NCBI RefSeq assembly: GCF_023516595.1
Contig: NZ_JAMGBG010000005.1
Location: forward strand, 62,001 to 126,000
Reading direction: 5' to 3'
From: Streptomyces neyagawaensis
GTDB lineage: Bacteria; Actinomycetota; Actinomycetes; Streptomycetales; Streptomycetaceae
Length of the DNA stretch: 64,000 bases
Below are positions 34,717 through 42,993 of the stretch, piece after piece. Below the pieces are notes generated by a model, which saw only the letters and a list, made by a program, of their open reading frames with translations, did not search any database and was not told where the DNA came from. Numbering within the stretch: position 1 is the stretch's first letter; every line of letters begins with the position of its first letter. Both the position numbers and the translations under genes were made by a program.

Positions 34717-35718
34717 CTACGCCCCGCGCATCCCGGCCCGAGCGAACTCCCGCATCCCCTCGGCGAACCCGACCTCCGGCTTCCAGCCCAGTTCGGCCCG
34801 CAGTCGTCGCGAGTCGGCGGTGATGTGCCGGACGTCGCCCAGCCGGTACTCCCCGGTGACGACCGGGTCGGGTCCGCCGTGCGCGGCGGCCAGCGCCCGC
34901 GCCATCTCCCCGACGGTGTGCGGCTCGCCGCTCCCGGTGTTGTACACCGTGAGGACGCCGGCGGGCGTGTCCGCCTCCAGCGCCGCCACGTTGGCCGCCG
35001 CCACATCCCGGACGTGGACGAAGTCCCGCCGCTGACGGCCGTCCTCGAACACCTGGGGCGCCTCACCGCGTGCGAGCGCGGAACGGAAGAACGACGCCAC
35101 CCCCGCGTACGGGGTGTCCCGCGGCATCCGGGGCCCGTACACGTTGTGGTAGCGCAGCGAGACGGCGGTTCCGCCCGTGGCCCGGGCCCAGGCCGCCGCC
35201 AGATGCTCCTGGGCGAGTTTCGTCGTCGCGTACACATTGCGCGGGTCGACCGGCGCGTCCTCCTCCACCAGCCCCGGCGACAGTTCGGCCCCGCACGCCG
35301 GGCACAGCGGCTCGAAGCGCCCGGCGTCGAGATCCGCGGTGTCCCGTGGCCCCGGCCGCACCACGCCGTGCCGCGCGCACACGTACCGTCCCTCCCCGTA
35401 CACCACCATCGACCCCGCCAGCACGAGCCGCCGCACCCCCGCGTCCGCCATGGCGGTGAGCAGCACGGCGGTCCCCAGGTCGTTGCGCGAGACGTACTCC
35501 GGCGCGTCGGCGAACCCCGTGCCCAGGCCGACCATCGCCGCCTGATGGCACACGGCGTCCACACCGTCCAGCGCGCGGGCGACGGCGTCGCGGTCCCGTA
35601 CGTCCGCGCCCGCGTCCACCGCCACGTCGAACACGACGGGCTCGTGGCCGTGTTCCGCCAACGCGTCGACGACATGGGACCCGATGAATCCGGCACCGCC
35701 GGTGACCAGTACTCGCAT
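34717..35718 (-). CDS. NAD-dependent sugar epimerase/dehydratase with a cysteine-rich insert
   Basis: The 333-residue extended SDR has VLVTGGAGFIGSHVVD, the Ser/Tyr/Lys triad region (AGSMVVYGEG; YATTK) and LRYHNVYGPRMP. Between about residues 130 and 160 it carries an insert with Cys, His and a CPACG pair that may bind zinc. Such proteins act on nucleotide sugars. Start 35718 follows family usage (MRVLVTGG). A CGTMA-type box (site 3) lies 53 bp upstream, linking it to the GT2 operon. Confidence 0.88.
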   Translation of the reverse strand: MRVLVTGGAGFIGSHVVDALAEHGHEPVVFDVAVDAGADVRDRDAVARALDGVDAVCHQAAMVGLGTGFADAPEYVSRNDLGTAVLLTAMADAGVRRLVLAGSMVVYGEGRYVCARHGVVRPGPRDTADLDAGRFEPLCPACGAELSPGLVEEDAPVDPRNVYATTKLAQEHLAAAWARATGGTAVSLRYHNVYGPRMPRDTPYAGVASFFRSALARGEAPQVFEDGRQRRDFVHVRDVAAANVAALEADTPAGVLTVYNTGSGEPHTVGEMARALAAAHGGPDPVVTGEYRLGDVRHITADSRRLRAELGWKPEVGFAEGMREFARAGMRGA

Positions 35719-35770
35719 GCGGCCCACGCTAGAACCGGCCACCGACCGCACCCCAGGGCCACGCCCGGCA

Positions 35771-35786
35771 CGTCACGCTTCCGTAA
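35771..35786 (+). promoter_or_regulatory. Direct repeat CGTCA-N6-CGTAA (site 3), upstream of the epimerase gene
   Basis: Half-sites 35771-35775 and 35782-35786, spacer CGCTTC, 11-bp period, 53 bp before the epimerase start. This is the same architecture as sites 1, 2 and 4. Confidence 0.55.
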
Positions 35787-35792
35787 GACAGT

Positions 35793-35820
35793 GACGGTGG
35801 GACGGCGACGGTGGGACGGC
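35793..35820. repeat. Two exact 14-bp tandem repeats plus a partial third
   Basis: GACGGTGGGACGGC occurs at 35793-35806 and 35807-35820 and begins again at 35821. It lies between the two CGTMA boxes in the divergent epimerase/DM13 promoter region and alters their spacing. It may be simple slippage. Confidence 0.6.
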
Positions 35821-35837
35821 GACGGCCGGGTCCGCGA

Positions 35838-35853
35838 CGTAAGGGTTTCGTCA
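35838..35853 (+). promoter_or_regulatory. Direct repeat CGTAA-N6-CGTCA (site 4), upstream of the DM13 gene
   Basis: Half-sites 35838-35842 and 35849-35853, spacer GGGTTT, 11-bp period, 112 bp before the DM13 start. Its core GTTTCGTCAT is shared with site 1. Confidence 0.55.
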
Positions 35854-35964
35854 TCGTCCTGGCCGGGTCGTGGGCACTGCGGACCGCCTTGAATGGAGGA
35901 GACGACACGGATGCTCGGTTGCACGGGCGCACGCACGGATCACGGAACAGGAAGAAGGAACGGC

Positions 35965-36528
35965 ATGGCGCGCAAGCGGAGGACACCGCTGATCATCGGG
36001 CTGACGGCGATGGTGGTCGTGGCCCTGGCCGCCGGGCTGTACTGGTTCCAGCCGTGGAAGCTGTGGCAGGACGAGACGGTGACGGAAGCCCTGCCCGGTA
36101 CGGTCGTGGACGTCTCCCGGGGCCCCGCGGCGGAGCCGGAGGAGTCGCACTCCCGCTCGGCGCCGACCGGACCCGTGACCGTGTCGAGCGGCGATCTGAT
36201 CAGCCACGAGCACACGACGACGGGCACGGTGAGGCTGGTACGGCTCGCCGACGGCTCGCACGTGGTCCGGCTGGAGGGGCTCGACACCAGTAACGGCCCC
36301 GATCTGCGCGTGTGGCTGACCGACGCGCCGGTGAAGGAAGGGCGGGCCGGCTGGCACGTCTTCGACGACGGCGCCCACGTCAGCCTCGGAAAGCTCAAGG
36401 GCAACAAGGGAAGCCAGAACTACCCGCTGCCCGACGGCGTCGACCCCTCCCGGTACACCAGCGTCACCATCTGGTGCGACCGCTTCGACGTCTCCTTCGG
36501 CGCCGCCGCTCTCACCGACGAGGGGTGA
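35965..36528 (+). CDS. DM13-domain protein, membrane-anchored
   Basis: The 187-residue protein has a single N-terminal membrane anchor (PLIIGLTAMVVVALAAGLYWF) and a C-terminal DM13 domain (HTTTGTVRLVRLADGSHVVRLEGLDTS split over two segments; VTIWCDRFDVSFG with the conserved Cys171). DM13 domains are proposed to take part in redox or electron transfer at the cell surface. A GAAGGA ribosome site precedes ATG 35965. It is followed 40 bp on by a sulfite-oxidase-like gene in the same direction. Confidence 0.87.
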   Translation: MARKRRTPLIIGLTAMVVVALAAGLYWFQPWKLWQDETVTEALPGTVVDVSRGPAAEPEESHSRSAPTGPVTVSSGDLISHEHTTTGTVRLVRLADGSHVVRLEGLDTSNGPDLRVWLTDAPVKEGRAGWHVFDDGAHVSLGKLKGNKGSQNYPLPDGVDPSRYTSVTIWCDRFDVSFGAAALTDEG

Positions 36529-36568
36529 CCGCCGTGCAGGCACCGTCTGAGAAGCGGACAATACGAGC

Positions 36569-37693
36569 ATGGGGCGTCGGCTCTCCGATGTGAGCGCACC
36601 AGCGCGGCTGGCCGGGCCGGACGAAGGCATCGGCCGGGACGAACTGGCGCTGGCCGCGCGCAATCACGGCCTGCCGCTGGAAGCCCTGCGGTACGACCTC
36701 ACTCCGCCCGGACTGCACTACGTCCTCACCCACTACGACATCCCGTACGTCGCCGACGAGGCGTCCTGGGAACTGACCATCGGCGGCGGCGTCCGCCGTC
36801 CCCTGCGCCTCACCCCGGCGGATCTGCGCGCATACCCCGCCGTCACCCTGCGCGTCACCCTGGAATGCGCCGGCAACGGGCGGGCCCTGCTGACGCCCCG
36901 GCCGGTCAGCCAGCCCTGGCTGGTCGAGGCCGTCGGCACCGCGGAGTGGACGGGCGTCCCGCTGCGGCTGCTGCTCGCCGACGCCGGGGTCGAGGACGGT
37001 GCCGTCGACGTCGTCTTCACCGGCGCCGACCACGGGGTGGAGCGCGGTGTCGAACAGGACTACCGGCGCGCCCTCCCCGTGGACGTGGCTGTCGGCGACC
37101 GGGCCGACGTGCTGGTCGCCCACACGATGAACGGTGCCCCGCTGCCTCCCCAGCACGGCCGCCCGCTGCGCCTCGTGGTCCCCGGCTGGTACGGCATGGC
37201 GCACGTGAAGTGGCTGCGCGACATCACCGTGACCGACCGAACGTTCACCGGATTCCAGCAGACCGTGGCCTACCGGCTCCGGCAGCACCCCGAGGACGAG
37301 GGCGAGCCGGTCACCCGCATGGCACCGCGCGCCCTGCTGATCCCGCCCGGCTTCCCCGACTTCATGTCGCGGGCGCGGGTCGTCCGGCCCGGCGCTGTGG
37401 AGTTGGAGGGGCGTGCCTGGTCGGGGTGGGCGCCGGTGTCGCGGGTGGAGCTCAGCACGGACGGGGGACGCGGGTGGGGCGAGGCCGAGGTCGAGCCGAC
37501 GGGCGCACACCGCTGGGCCTGGCGCCGGTGGCGCTTCGCGTGGACCGCCGTGCCCGGCGACCATCTCCTGATGGCACGGGCCACCGACGCCGAGGGCCGC
37601 ACCCAACCCCTGGACCAGCCCTGGAACCGGGGCGGTTTCACCAACAACCTCGTCCAACGCGTACCCGTCGTGTGCCTGGAGCCCGGGAGCTGA
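36569..37693 (+). CDS. Sulfite-oxidase-family molybdopterin enzyme
   Basis: The 374-residue protein has the cofactor domain with LECAGNGR (Cys100 as Mo ligand), GADHGVERGVEQDY and HVKWLRDI, then a C-terminal Mo-cofactor dimerisation domain (RAWSGWAPVSRVELSTDGG). No signal peptide or Tat motif is visible, so it is probably cytoplasmic. Substrate unknown. It is the second Mo-enzyme of the module. No strong ribosome site is evident before ATG 36569, and a downstream start is possible. Confidence 0.88.
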   Translation: MGRRLSDVSAPARLAGPDEGIGRDELALAARNHGLPLEALRYDLTPPGLHYVLTHYDIPYVADEASWELTIGGGVRRPLRLTPADLRAYPAVTLRVTLECAGNGRALLTPRPVSQPWLVEAVGTAEWTGVPLRLLLADAGVEDGAVDVVFTGADHGVERGVEQDYRRALPVDVAVGDRADVLVAHTMNGAPLPPQHGRPLRLVVPGWYGMAHVKWLRDITVTDRTFTGFQQTVAYRLRQHPEDEGEPVTRMAPRALLIPPGFPDFMSRARVVRPGAVELEGRAWSGWAPVSRVELSTDGGRGWGEAEVEPTGAHRWAWRRWRFAWTAVPGDHLLMARATDAEGRTQPLDQPWNRGGFTNNLVQRVPVVCLEPGS

Positions 37694-37717
37694 ACGCGGG
37701 AGAGCGGGCGGAGCGAC

Positions 37718-37930
37718 TCAGTCGCCGGTCCCCTCCGCGAGGGTGTGGGCGACGAGGGCGTTGGCATGACCGTGACCCAGGTTGTGCTCGGTCTTCAGCC
37801 AGTTCACGAGTTCCATGTGCTTGGTCAGCGGCGAGGAGCGGATGAGGTCCTTCCACTCGGCGATCGGTCGGCCGTACTTCTTCTCGATGGAGGGGAAGTA
37901 GCTGGCAGGGCCCTTCACGGTGGCGGTCAT
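37718..37930 (-). CDS. DUF4287 small protein
   Basis: The 70-residue protein (SYFPSIEKKYGRPIAEWKDLIR, then KHMELVNWLKTEHNLGHGHANALVAHTL) matches the DUF4287 helical domain along its whole length. Function unknown. ATG 37930 is chosen since the residues before it have no family counterpart. Confidence 0.85.
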   Translation of the reverse strand: MTATVKGPASYFPSIEKKYGRPIAEWKDLIRSSPLTKHMELVNWLKTEHNLGHGHANALVAHTLAEGTGD

Positions 37931-38102
37931 GTCGATGATCCTGTCTGTCCGTTGCCTCGGGTCGGTGTCGTCGCTGATATGACCGAGCGGCCCTGCTCGA
38001 ATCATCGGCCGACGCGTGTGCTCTGTGTCACATCGCGCGCTCGGTGCGGGGAGACGGCCGAACGGCCGCGTCAGCGCCGGGAGTTCGTGAGCGACGGCGG
38101 TC

Positions 38103-38720
38103 TCATCGCCAACGGCGGTGGTGCGGTGCCCGGACCACCACCCGGCCGTGGGCCTTCTGGCCGACCACTTCCACGCGCAGGATCACCGGCGTGTCGGAAC
38201 TCGTCGGAGCAGGCCGGTACTTGACCTTGCTGTGCACCAGGTGCAGTCCGTCGGTGTCGACCACGACACCCGGCCTCGTGATCAGCTTCAGGGTCTTTCC
38301 CGTCATGTTCAGGTCGATGCGCAGGGTGTCGTGTGTGATCACCGCGTCGGTGAAGTCGAGCGTCACCGCGCAGAACGTCACCGCGAGTTGCAGTCTCCGC
38401 GGCACCACCCAGCGGCCCAGGCGCTCGACCGGGCCGCTGTGGACCTGCTCGATCCGCACCAGGTCCTTGGCCTCCGCTCCGGCCGCGCCGGCCACGGCCG
38501 ACGCCGGCAGGTCGGCCGTGAGCGGGACCAGATCGCCCAGGGTCCGTGCCGACAGGGCCGCTTCCAGGCGCTCGTCCAGCTCCTCGGCGGTCAGCAGGCC
38601 GTCGCCCGCGGCGATGCGCAGCACGTCCACCACCCGGTCGCGGTCCGCGTGGGAGGCCCGCACCTCGGGCGACGACACGGCGCCGAGGCGCTTCCCGGTG
38701 GGTGAGATCTCTCCCGGCAT
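38103..38720 (-). CDS. DUF1707 (SHOCT-like) protein
   Basis: The 205-residue protein carries the N-terminal DUF1707 domain (ASHADRDRVVDVLRIAAGDG, LTAEELDERLEAALSARTLGDL) followed by a beta-rich domain of about 120 residues (RRLQLAVTFCAVTLDFTDAVI) like those of cell-wall-active antibiotic-response proteins (DUF2154/LiaF-like). No membrane segment is visible. Function unknown. The 283-bp gap on its right contains the palindrome at 38789 and the promoter of the kdp remnant. Confidence 0.85.
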   Translation of the reverse strand: MPGEISPTGKRLGAVSSPEVRASHADRDRVVDVLRIAAGDGLLTAEELDERLEAALSARTLGDLVPLTADLPASAVAGAAGAEAKDLVRIEQVHSGPVERLGRWVVPRRLQLAVTFCAVTLDFTDAVITHDTLRIDLNMTGKTLKLITRPGVVVDTDGLHLVHSKVKYRPAPTSSDTPVILRVEVVGQKAHGRVVVRAPHHRRWR

Positions 38721-38788
38721 GCTTCCGTCCTGCTCCTGTCGAATGCCTCGGCGCGACGCGGGCCGCGACGCGGGACCAGGCTAGCGCT

Positions 38789-38800
38789 ATATCGCGATAT
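38789..38800. promoter_or_regulatory. ATATCGCGATAT palindrome
   Basis: A perfect 12-bp palindrome, AT-rich at both ends in very GC-rich DNA, 69 bp upstream of the DUF1707 start. A dimeric repressor of TetR, PadR or GntR type could bind here. Confidence 0.4.
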
Positions 38801-39003
38801 GGATCCAGGGGTTGTCGCGTGTTCCGGCGGGTCGCGGGGCCGCGGAGTCGGAGGCGCGTCGAGGAAGCCCGCGCCGCCGTCAGGGGTCCGTCAAGGACGC
38901 CCGTGCGGCCGTTAGGGACTCGTCAAGAGCGGCCGCTTTCCGCCCGGACGGCGTTCTCCTCTAGGAGTCCGACGTACTTCCGCACCTCATCCAGGAGTTC
39001 GCG

Positions 39004-39087
39004 ATGGTCGATGTGGCCTTCGTCGTCACCACGATCGCGGTGTTCGCGCCGGCGGCTCTCGTCGCCAAGGGGGTGACGAAGCTGTGA
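39004..39087 (+). CDS. 27-residue hydrophobic micropeptide at the head of the kdp remnant
   Basis: An AGGAG ribosome site 7 bases before ATG 39004 leads into [20 protein letters not shown] plus seven residues, a single membrane helix followed by a basic tail. Its stop overlaps the GTG of kdpF, so it belonged to the operon. Comparable short frames before kdpF exist in other Streptomyces as far as I recall. A proline in the middle of the helix is unusual and may be a mutation. Confidence 0.5.
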   Translation: MVDVAFVVTTIAVFAPAALVAKGVTKL

Positions 39088-39611
39088 CCGCCGAGAACGT
39101 CGTCGGCCTGGTCGTGGCCGTCGCCCTGCTCCGCCGCAACCTCACCATCTACGGCATCGTCGGACCGATCGCCCCCTTCGTCGGCATCAAGCTCATCGAC
39201 CTGCTCATCTCTGACCCTGGTCACGGGCGTCCTCTACCCGCTGGCCGTCACCGGCGTCGCCCAGGCGCTGTTCCACAACAAGGCGAACGGCTCGGAGATC
39301 TCGTACGACGGGAAGGTCGTCGGTTCCTCGCTGATCGGCCAACAGGGCTACAGCCTCGACTCCTTCCAGCCCCGGCCGACGGGCGGTCTCGGCGAGAACC
39401 CGGTCGACACCCGTTACCAGCTGATCCTCTCGGGCGCGACCAATCTCTCCAGGTCCACCGGGTCGCCGAGCGGAACGGCCTGCCCGTGGCCCGGGTCCGG
39501 CACCTGGTCGACGAGCACACCGAGGACCGCACCCTCGGCTTCATCGGCGAGCCCCGGGTGAACGTCCTCGCACTCAACATCGCGCTCAAGGAACTCCTGG
39601 CCAAGAGCTGA
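39084..39611 (+). pseudogene. Decayed kdpFABC locus: kdpF start fused to kdpB end, followed by a gapped kdpC
   Basis: Three fragments are joined. GTG 39084 starts [16 protein letters not shown], the beginning of KdpF. At about 39131 it runs into [20 protein letters not shown], the C-terminus of KdpB, so the end of kdpF, all of kdpA and most of kdpB are gone. From 39211 in the next frame come [20 protein letters not shown] and [14 protein letters not shown] of KdpC, which stops at GATNLS (39450). The frame then changes again to [12 protein letters not shown] and [16 protein letters not shown], the KdpC C-terminus. At least three deletions are needed. No functional K+-ATPase can result. Confidence 0.88.
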
Positions 39612-39644
39612 CCACCAGAGCCGACAACAGGAAGGCGCTCCCCG

Positions 39645-40343
39645 ATGACCCGAGTGCTGGTCGTGGAGGACGACCCCCAGCTCGTACGCGCGCTCGTCAT
39701 CAACCTGCGGGCCCGCCACTACGGGGTCGACGCGGCCCCCGACGGGACCACGGCCCTCCGGCTGGCGGCCGCGCACCGGCCCGACGTGGTCATGCTCGAC
39801 CTCGGTCTGCCCGACATGGACGGCGTCGACGTCATCAAGGCCCTGCGCGACAAGGCCCTGCGCGGCAGAACCCCCGTCCCCATCCTCGTGCTGTCCGCGC
39901 GGACAGCCTCCGAGGACAAGGCCGCGGCCCTCGACGCGGGCGCCGACGACTACATCACCAAACCGTTCGCCATGGACGCGCTGATGGTCCGGCTGCGCGC
40001 CGCCGCCCGCCGTACGGAGGCCACCCCCGTCCCGTCCGGCGTGACGCGGGTCGAGACGGACGGCCTCACCGTCGACCTGGTCGCCAGGAAGGCCACCAGG
40101 GACGGGCACGACGTCCTCCTCACCGCGACCGAATGGCATCTGCTGGAGATCCTGATCACCAGCCCCGGCCGCCTCGTCCCGCAGAAGGACCTGCTGCGGC
40201 AGGTGTGGGGGCCGCCCCATGGCGACCCGGCCCCCTACCTGCGGGTGTACATGGCCCAGCTGCGCCGCAAACTGGAGGCGGACCCCTCCCGACCCCGTCA
40301 CCTCATCACCGAGCCGGGGACGGGCTACCGCTTCGAGACGTGA
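39645..40343 (+). CDS. kdpE: KdpE-type response regulator, first copy
   Basis: The 232-residue OmpR-family regulator has VLVVEDD, acceptor Asp52 in VVMLDLGLPDMDGVDVIK, TKPFAMDALMVRL and a winged helix with LTATEWHLLEILITSPG and YLRVYMAQLRRKLEADP, all closely matching the second KdpE copy at 42993-43670. It has an extra short segment (KALRDKALRGRTPVP) in the receiver. It is located between the ruined kdpC and the intact kdpD. Confidence 0.9.
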   Translation: MTRVLVVEDDPQLVRALVINLRARHYGVDAAPDGTTALRLAAAHRPDVVMLDLGLPDMDGVDVIKALRDKALRGRTPVPILVLSARTASEDKAAALDAGADDYITKPFAMDALMVRLRAAARRTEATPVPSGVTRVETDGLTVDLVARKATRDGHDVLLTATEWHLLEILITSPGRLVPQKDLLRQVWGPPHGDPAPYLRVYMAQLRRKLEADPSRPRHLITEPGTGYRFET

Positions 40344-40413
40344 GCCCTGCCCACCCCACGGCCGGAACCGCGCACGAGAGCAGCCCAGACCAGACGACAG
40401 CAGAGACGAGACC

Positions 40414-42993
40414 ATGGCACGCGGGAAGCTCAGGATCTACCTCGGCGCGGCACCGGGCGTCGGCAAGACATACGCGATGCTGTCCGAGGCGCACCGCCGG
40501 ACCGAACGCGGCACCGACTGCGTGGTGGCCTTCGTGGAGCACCACGGGCGGCCGCGCACCGAGGTGATGCTGCACGGTCTGGAGGAGGTCCCGCGCCGCG
40601 AGCTGGAGTACCGCGGCACGGTCTTCACCGAGATGGACGTCGACGCGGTCCTCGCTCGGCGCCCGCGGGTGGCGCTGGTCGACGAACTCGCGCACACCAA
40701 TGTGCCCGGCTCCCGCAACACCAAGCGCTGGCAGGACGTGGAGGAACTGCTGGCGGCCGGGATCGACGTCATCTCCACGGTGAACATCCAGCACCTGGAG
40801 TCACTGGGCGACGTGGTGGAGTCGATCACGGGAGTGCGGCAGCGGGAGACCGTACCGGACGAGACGGTGCGCCGCGCCCACGAGATCGAGCTGGTCGACA
40901 TGGACCCGCAGGCGCTGCGGCGGCGCATGGCGCACGGCAACGTCTACAAGCCGGACAAGGTCGACGCGGCGCTGTCCAACTACTTCCGCCCCGGCAACCT
41001 CACCGCCCTGCGCGAGCTGGCCCTGCTCTGGGTGGCCGACCGGGTCGACGAGTACCTGACGGAGTACCGCAGCGAGCACCGGGTGTCGACGATATGGGGC
41101 TCGCGGGAGCGCATCGTCGTCGGCCTGACCGGCGGTCCCGAGGGACGCACCCTCCTGCGGCGGGCGGCGCGGCTGGCGGAGAAGGGCGCGGGCGGCGAGG
41201 TCCTGGCCGTCTACATCGCCCGCAGCGACGGGCTGACCTCCGCCTCGCCCAAGGAACTGGCCGTCCAGCGCACCCTGGTCGAGGACCTGGGCGGCACCTT
41301 CCACCACGTCGTGGGCGAGGACATCCCGGCGGCGCTGCTGGACTTCGCGCGCGGCGTGAACGCCACCCAGATCGTGCTGGGTGTCTCGCGTCGCAAGAGC
41401 TGGCAGTACGTGTTCGGGCCGGGCGTGGGCGCGACGGTGGCCCGCGACTCGGGCCCCGACCTGGACGTCCATCTGATCACGCACGACGAGGCGGGCAAGG
41501 GGCGCGGACTGCCGGTGGCGCGCGGCGCCCGGCTCGGCCGGGCACGGATCGTCGCGGGCTGGCTCGTCGGCGTCCTGGGGCCCGTCCTGCTCACCCTGCT
41601 GCTCCGGCTCGGGCCCGACGCCGGTCTCGCCAACGACATGCTGCTGTTCCTCGCGCTGACGGTGGCGGCGGCCCTGCTCGGCGGTCTCCACCCGGCGCTC
41701 GCCTCGGCCGTGGTGGGCTGTCTGCTGCTGAACTGGTTCTTCACCCCACCCTTCCACACGCTCACGATCGCCGACCCCGAGAACATCCTCGCCATCGTGA
41801 TCTTCGTCGGGGTGGCGGTGGCGGTGGCGTCCGTCGTGGACCTGGCGGCCCGGCGCACCCACCAGGCGGCCCGGCTGCGCGCGGAGTCGGAGATCCTCTC
41901 CTTCCTGGCCGGCAGCGTGCTGCGTGGCGAGACCAGTCTGGAGGCGCTGCTGGAACGCGTCCGGGAGACCTTCGCCATGGAGTCGGCGGCGCTGCTGGAA
42001 CGGACGAGCGACGTCGACCCCTGGATACGCGCCGGCAGTGTGGGCCCGCGTCCCGCGGAGAGCCCCGAGGACGCGGACGTCGACATGCCCGTCGGCGACC
42101 ACATGGCGCTCGCGCTGTCCGGGCGGGTGCTGCCCGCCTCCGACCGCCGGGTGCTGGCCGCCTTCGCCGCCCAGGCAGCCGTGGTCCTGGACCGTCAACG
42201 GCTGCGGCAGGAGGCCGACCGTGCCAAGGAACTCGCCGAGGGCAACCGCATCCGCACCGCCCTGCTGGCCGCCGTCAGCCATGACCTGCGCACCCCGCTC
42301 GCCGGGATCAAGGTGTCCGTGTCGTCGCTGCGCTCGGACGACGTGGAGTGGTCCAAGGAGGACCGGGCCGAGCTGCTGGCGGCGATCGAGGACGGCGCCG
42401 ACCGCCTCGACCACCTCGTGGGCAATCTGCTGGACATGTCGCGTCTGCAGACCGGCACCGTCACCCCGCTCATGACGGAGACCGACCTGGACGAGGTCGT
42501 CCCCATGGCGATGGGCGGCATACCGGACCCCGGGGAGACGGTCGTCCTGGACGTGCCGGAGACCCTGCCCATGGTCGTCACGGACAAGGGGCTCCTGGAA
42601 CGGGTCGTCGCCAACGTCGTCGAGAACGCCGTCAAGTACAGCCCCCGCGGCGAGCCGGTCGTGGTCGCTGCCAGCGCCCTGGCCGACCGGGTGGAGGTCC
42701 GGGTCGTGGACCGCGGTCCCGGCGTCCCCGACGAGGCGAAGGACCGTATCTTCGAGCCCTTCCAGCGCCACGGCGACGCCCCGCGTGGTGCGGGGGTCGG
42801 ACTGGGCCTCGCGGTCGCCCGCGGCTTCGCCGAGGCCATGGGCGGCACCCTCACCGCGGAGGACACCCCCGGCGGCGGCCTCACAATGGTCCTGACCCTC
42901 CGCGCCGCGGGAACGGGCACCGGACCCCGGCAGCCCGTACCGGCGGCGACCGCGGGGCCGCACCACCTGGTACCCACCGAGAGGCAGACCTGA
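40414..42993 (+). CDS. kdpD: KdpD sensor histidine kinase
   Basis: The 859-residue protein has the complete KdpD layout: N-terminal KdpD domain with Walker motif GAAPGVGKTYAML, a universal-stress-like domain (about 230-370), four membrane helices (about 385-490, e.g. LLFLALTVAAALLGGLHPAL), a GAF-like region, the H box SHDLRTPLAG, and kinase boxes NVVENAVKYS and GVGLGLAVARG. It senses potassium and osmotic state in other bacteria. Here its target operon is destroyed. Its stop overlaps the second kdpE (TGATG). Confidence 0.95.
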   Translation: MARGKLRIYLGAAPGVGKTYAMLSEAHRRTERGTDCVVAFVEHHGRPRTEVMLHGLEEVPRRELEYRGTVFTEMDVDAVLARRPRVALVDELAHTNVPGSRNTKRWQDVEELLAAGIDVISTVNIQHLESLGDVVESITGVRQRETVPDETVRRAHEIELVDMDPQALRRRMAHGNVYKPDKVDAALSNYFRPGNLTALRELALLWVADRVDEYLTEYRSEHRVSTIWGSRERIVVGLTGGPEGRTLLRRAARLAEKGAGGEVLAVYIARSDGLTSASPKELAVQRTLVEDLGGTFHHVVGEDIPAALLDFARGVNATQIVLGVSRRKSWQYVFGPGVGATVARDSGPDLDVHLITHDEAGKGRGLPVARGARLGRARIVAGWLVGVLGPVLLTLLLRLGPDAGLANDMLLFLALTVAAALLGGLHPALASAVVGCLLLNWFFTPPFHTLTIADPENILAIVIFVGVAVAVASVVDLAARRTHQAARLRAESEILSFLAGSVLRGETSLEALLERVRETFAMESAALLERTSDVDPWIRAGSVGPRPAESPEDADVDMPVGDHMALALSGRVLPASDRRVLAAFAAQAAVVLDRQRLRQEADRAKELAEGNRIRTALLAAVSHDLRTPLAGIKVSVSSLRSDDVEWSKEDRAELLAAIEDGADRLDHLVGNLLDMSRLQTGTVTPLMTETDLDEVVPMAMGGIPDPGETVVLDVPETLPMVVTDKGLLERVVANVVENAVKYSPRGEPVVVAASALADRVEVRVVDRGPGVPDEAKDRIFEPFQRHGDAPRGAGVGLGLAVARGFAEAMGGTLTAEDTPGGGLTMVLTLRAAGTGTGPRQPVPAATAGPHHLVPTERQT

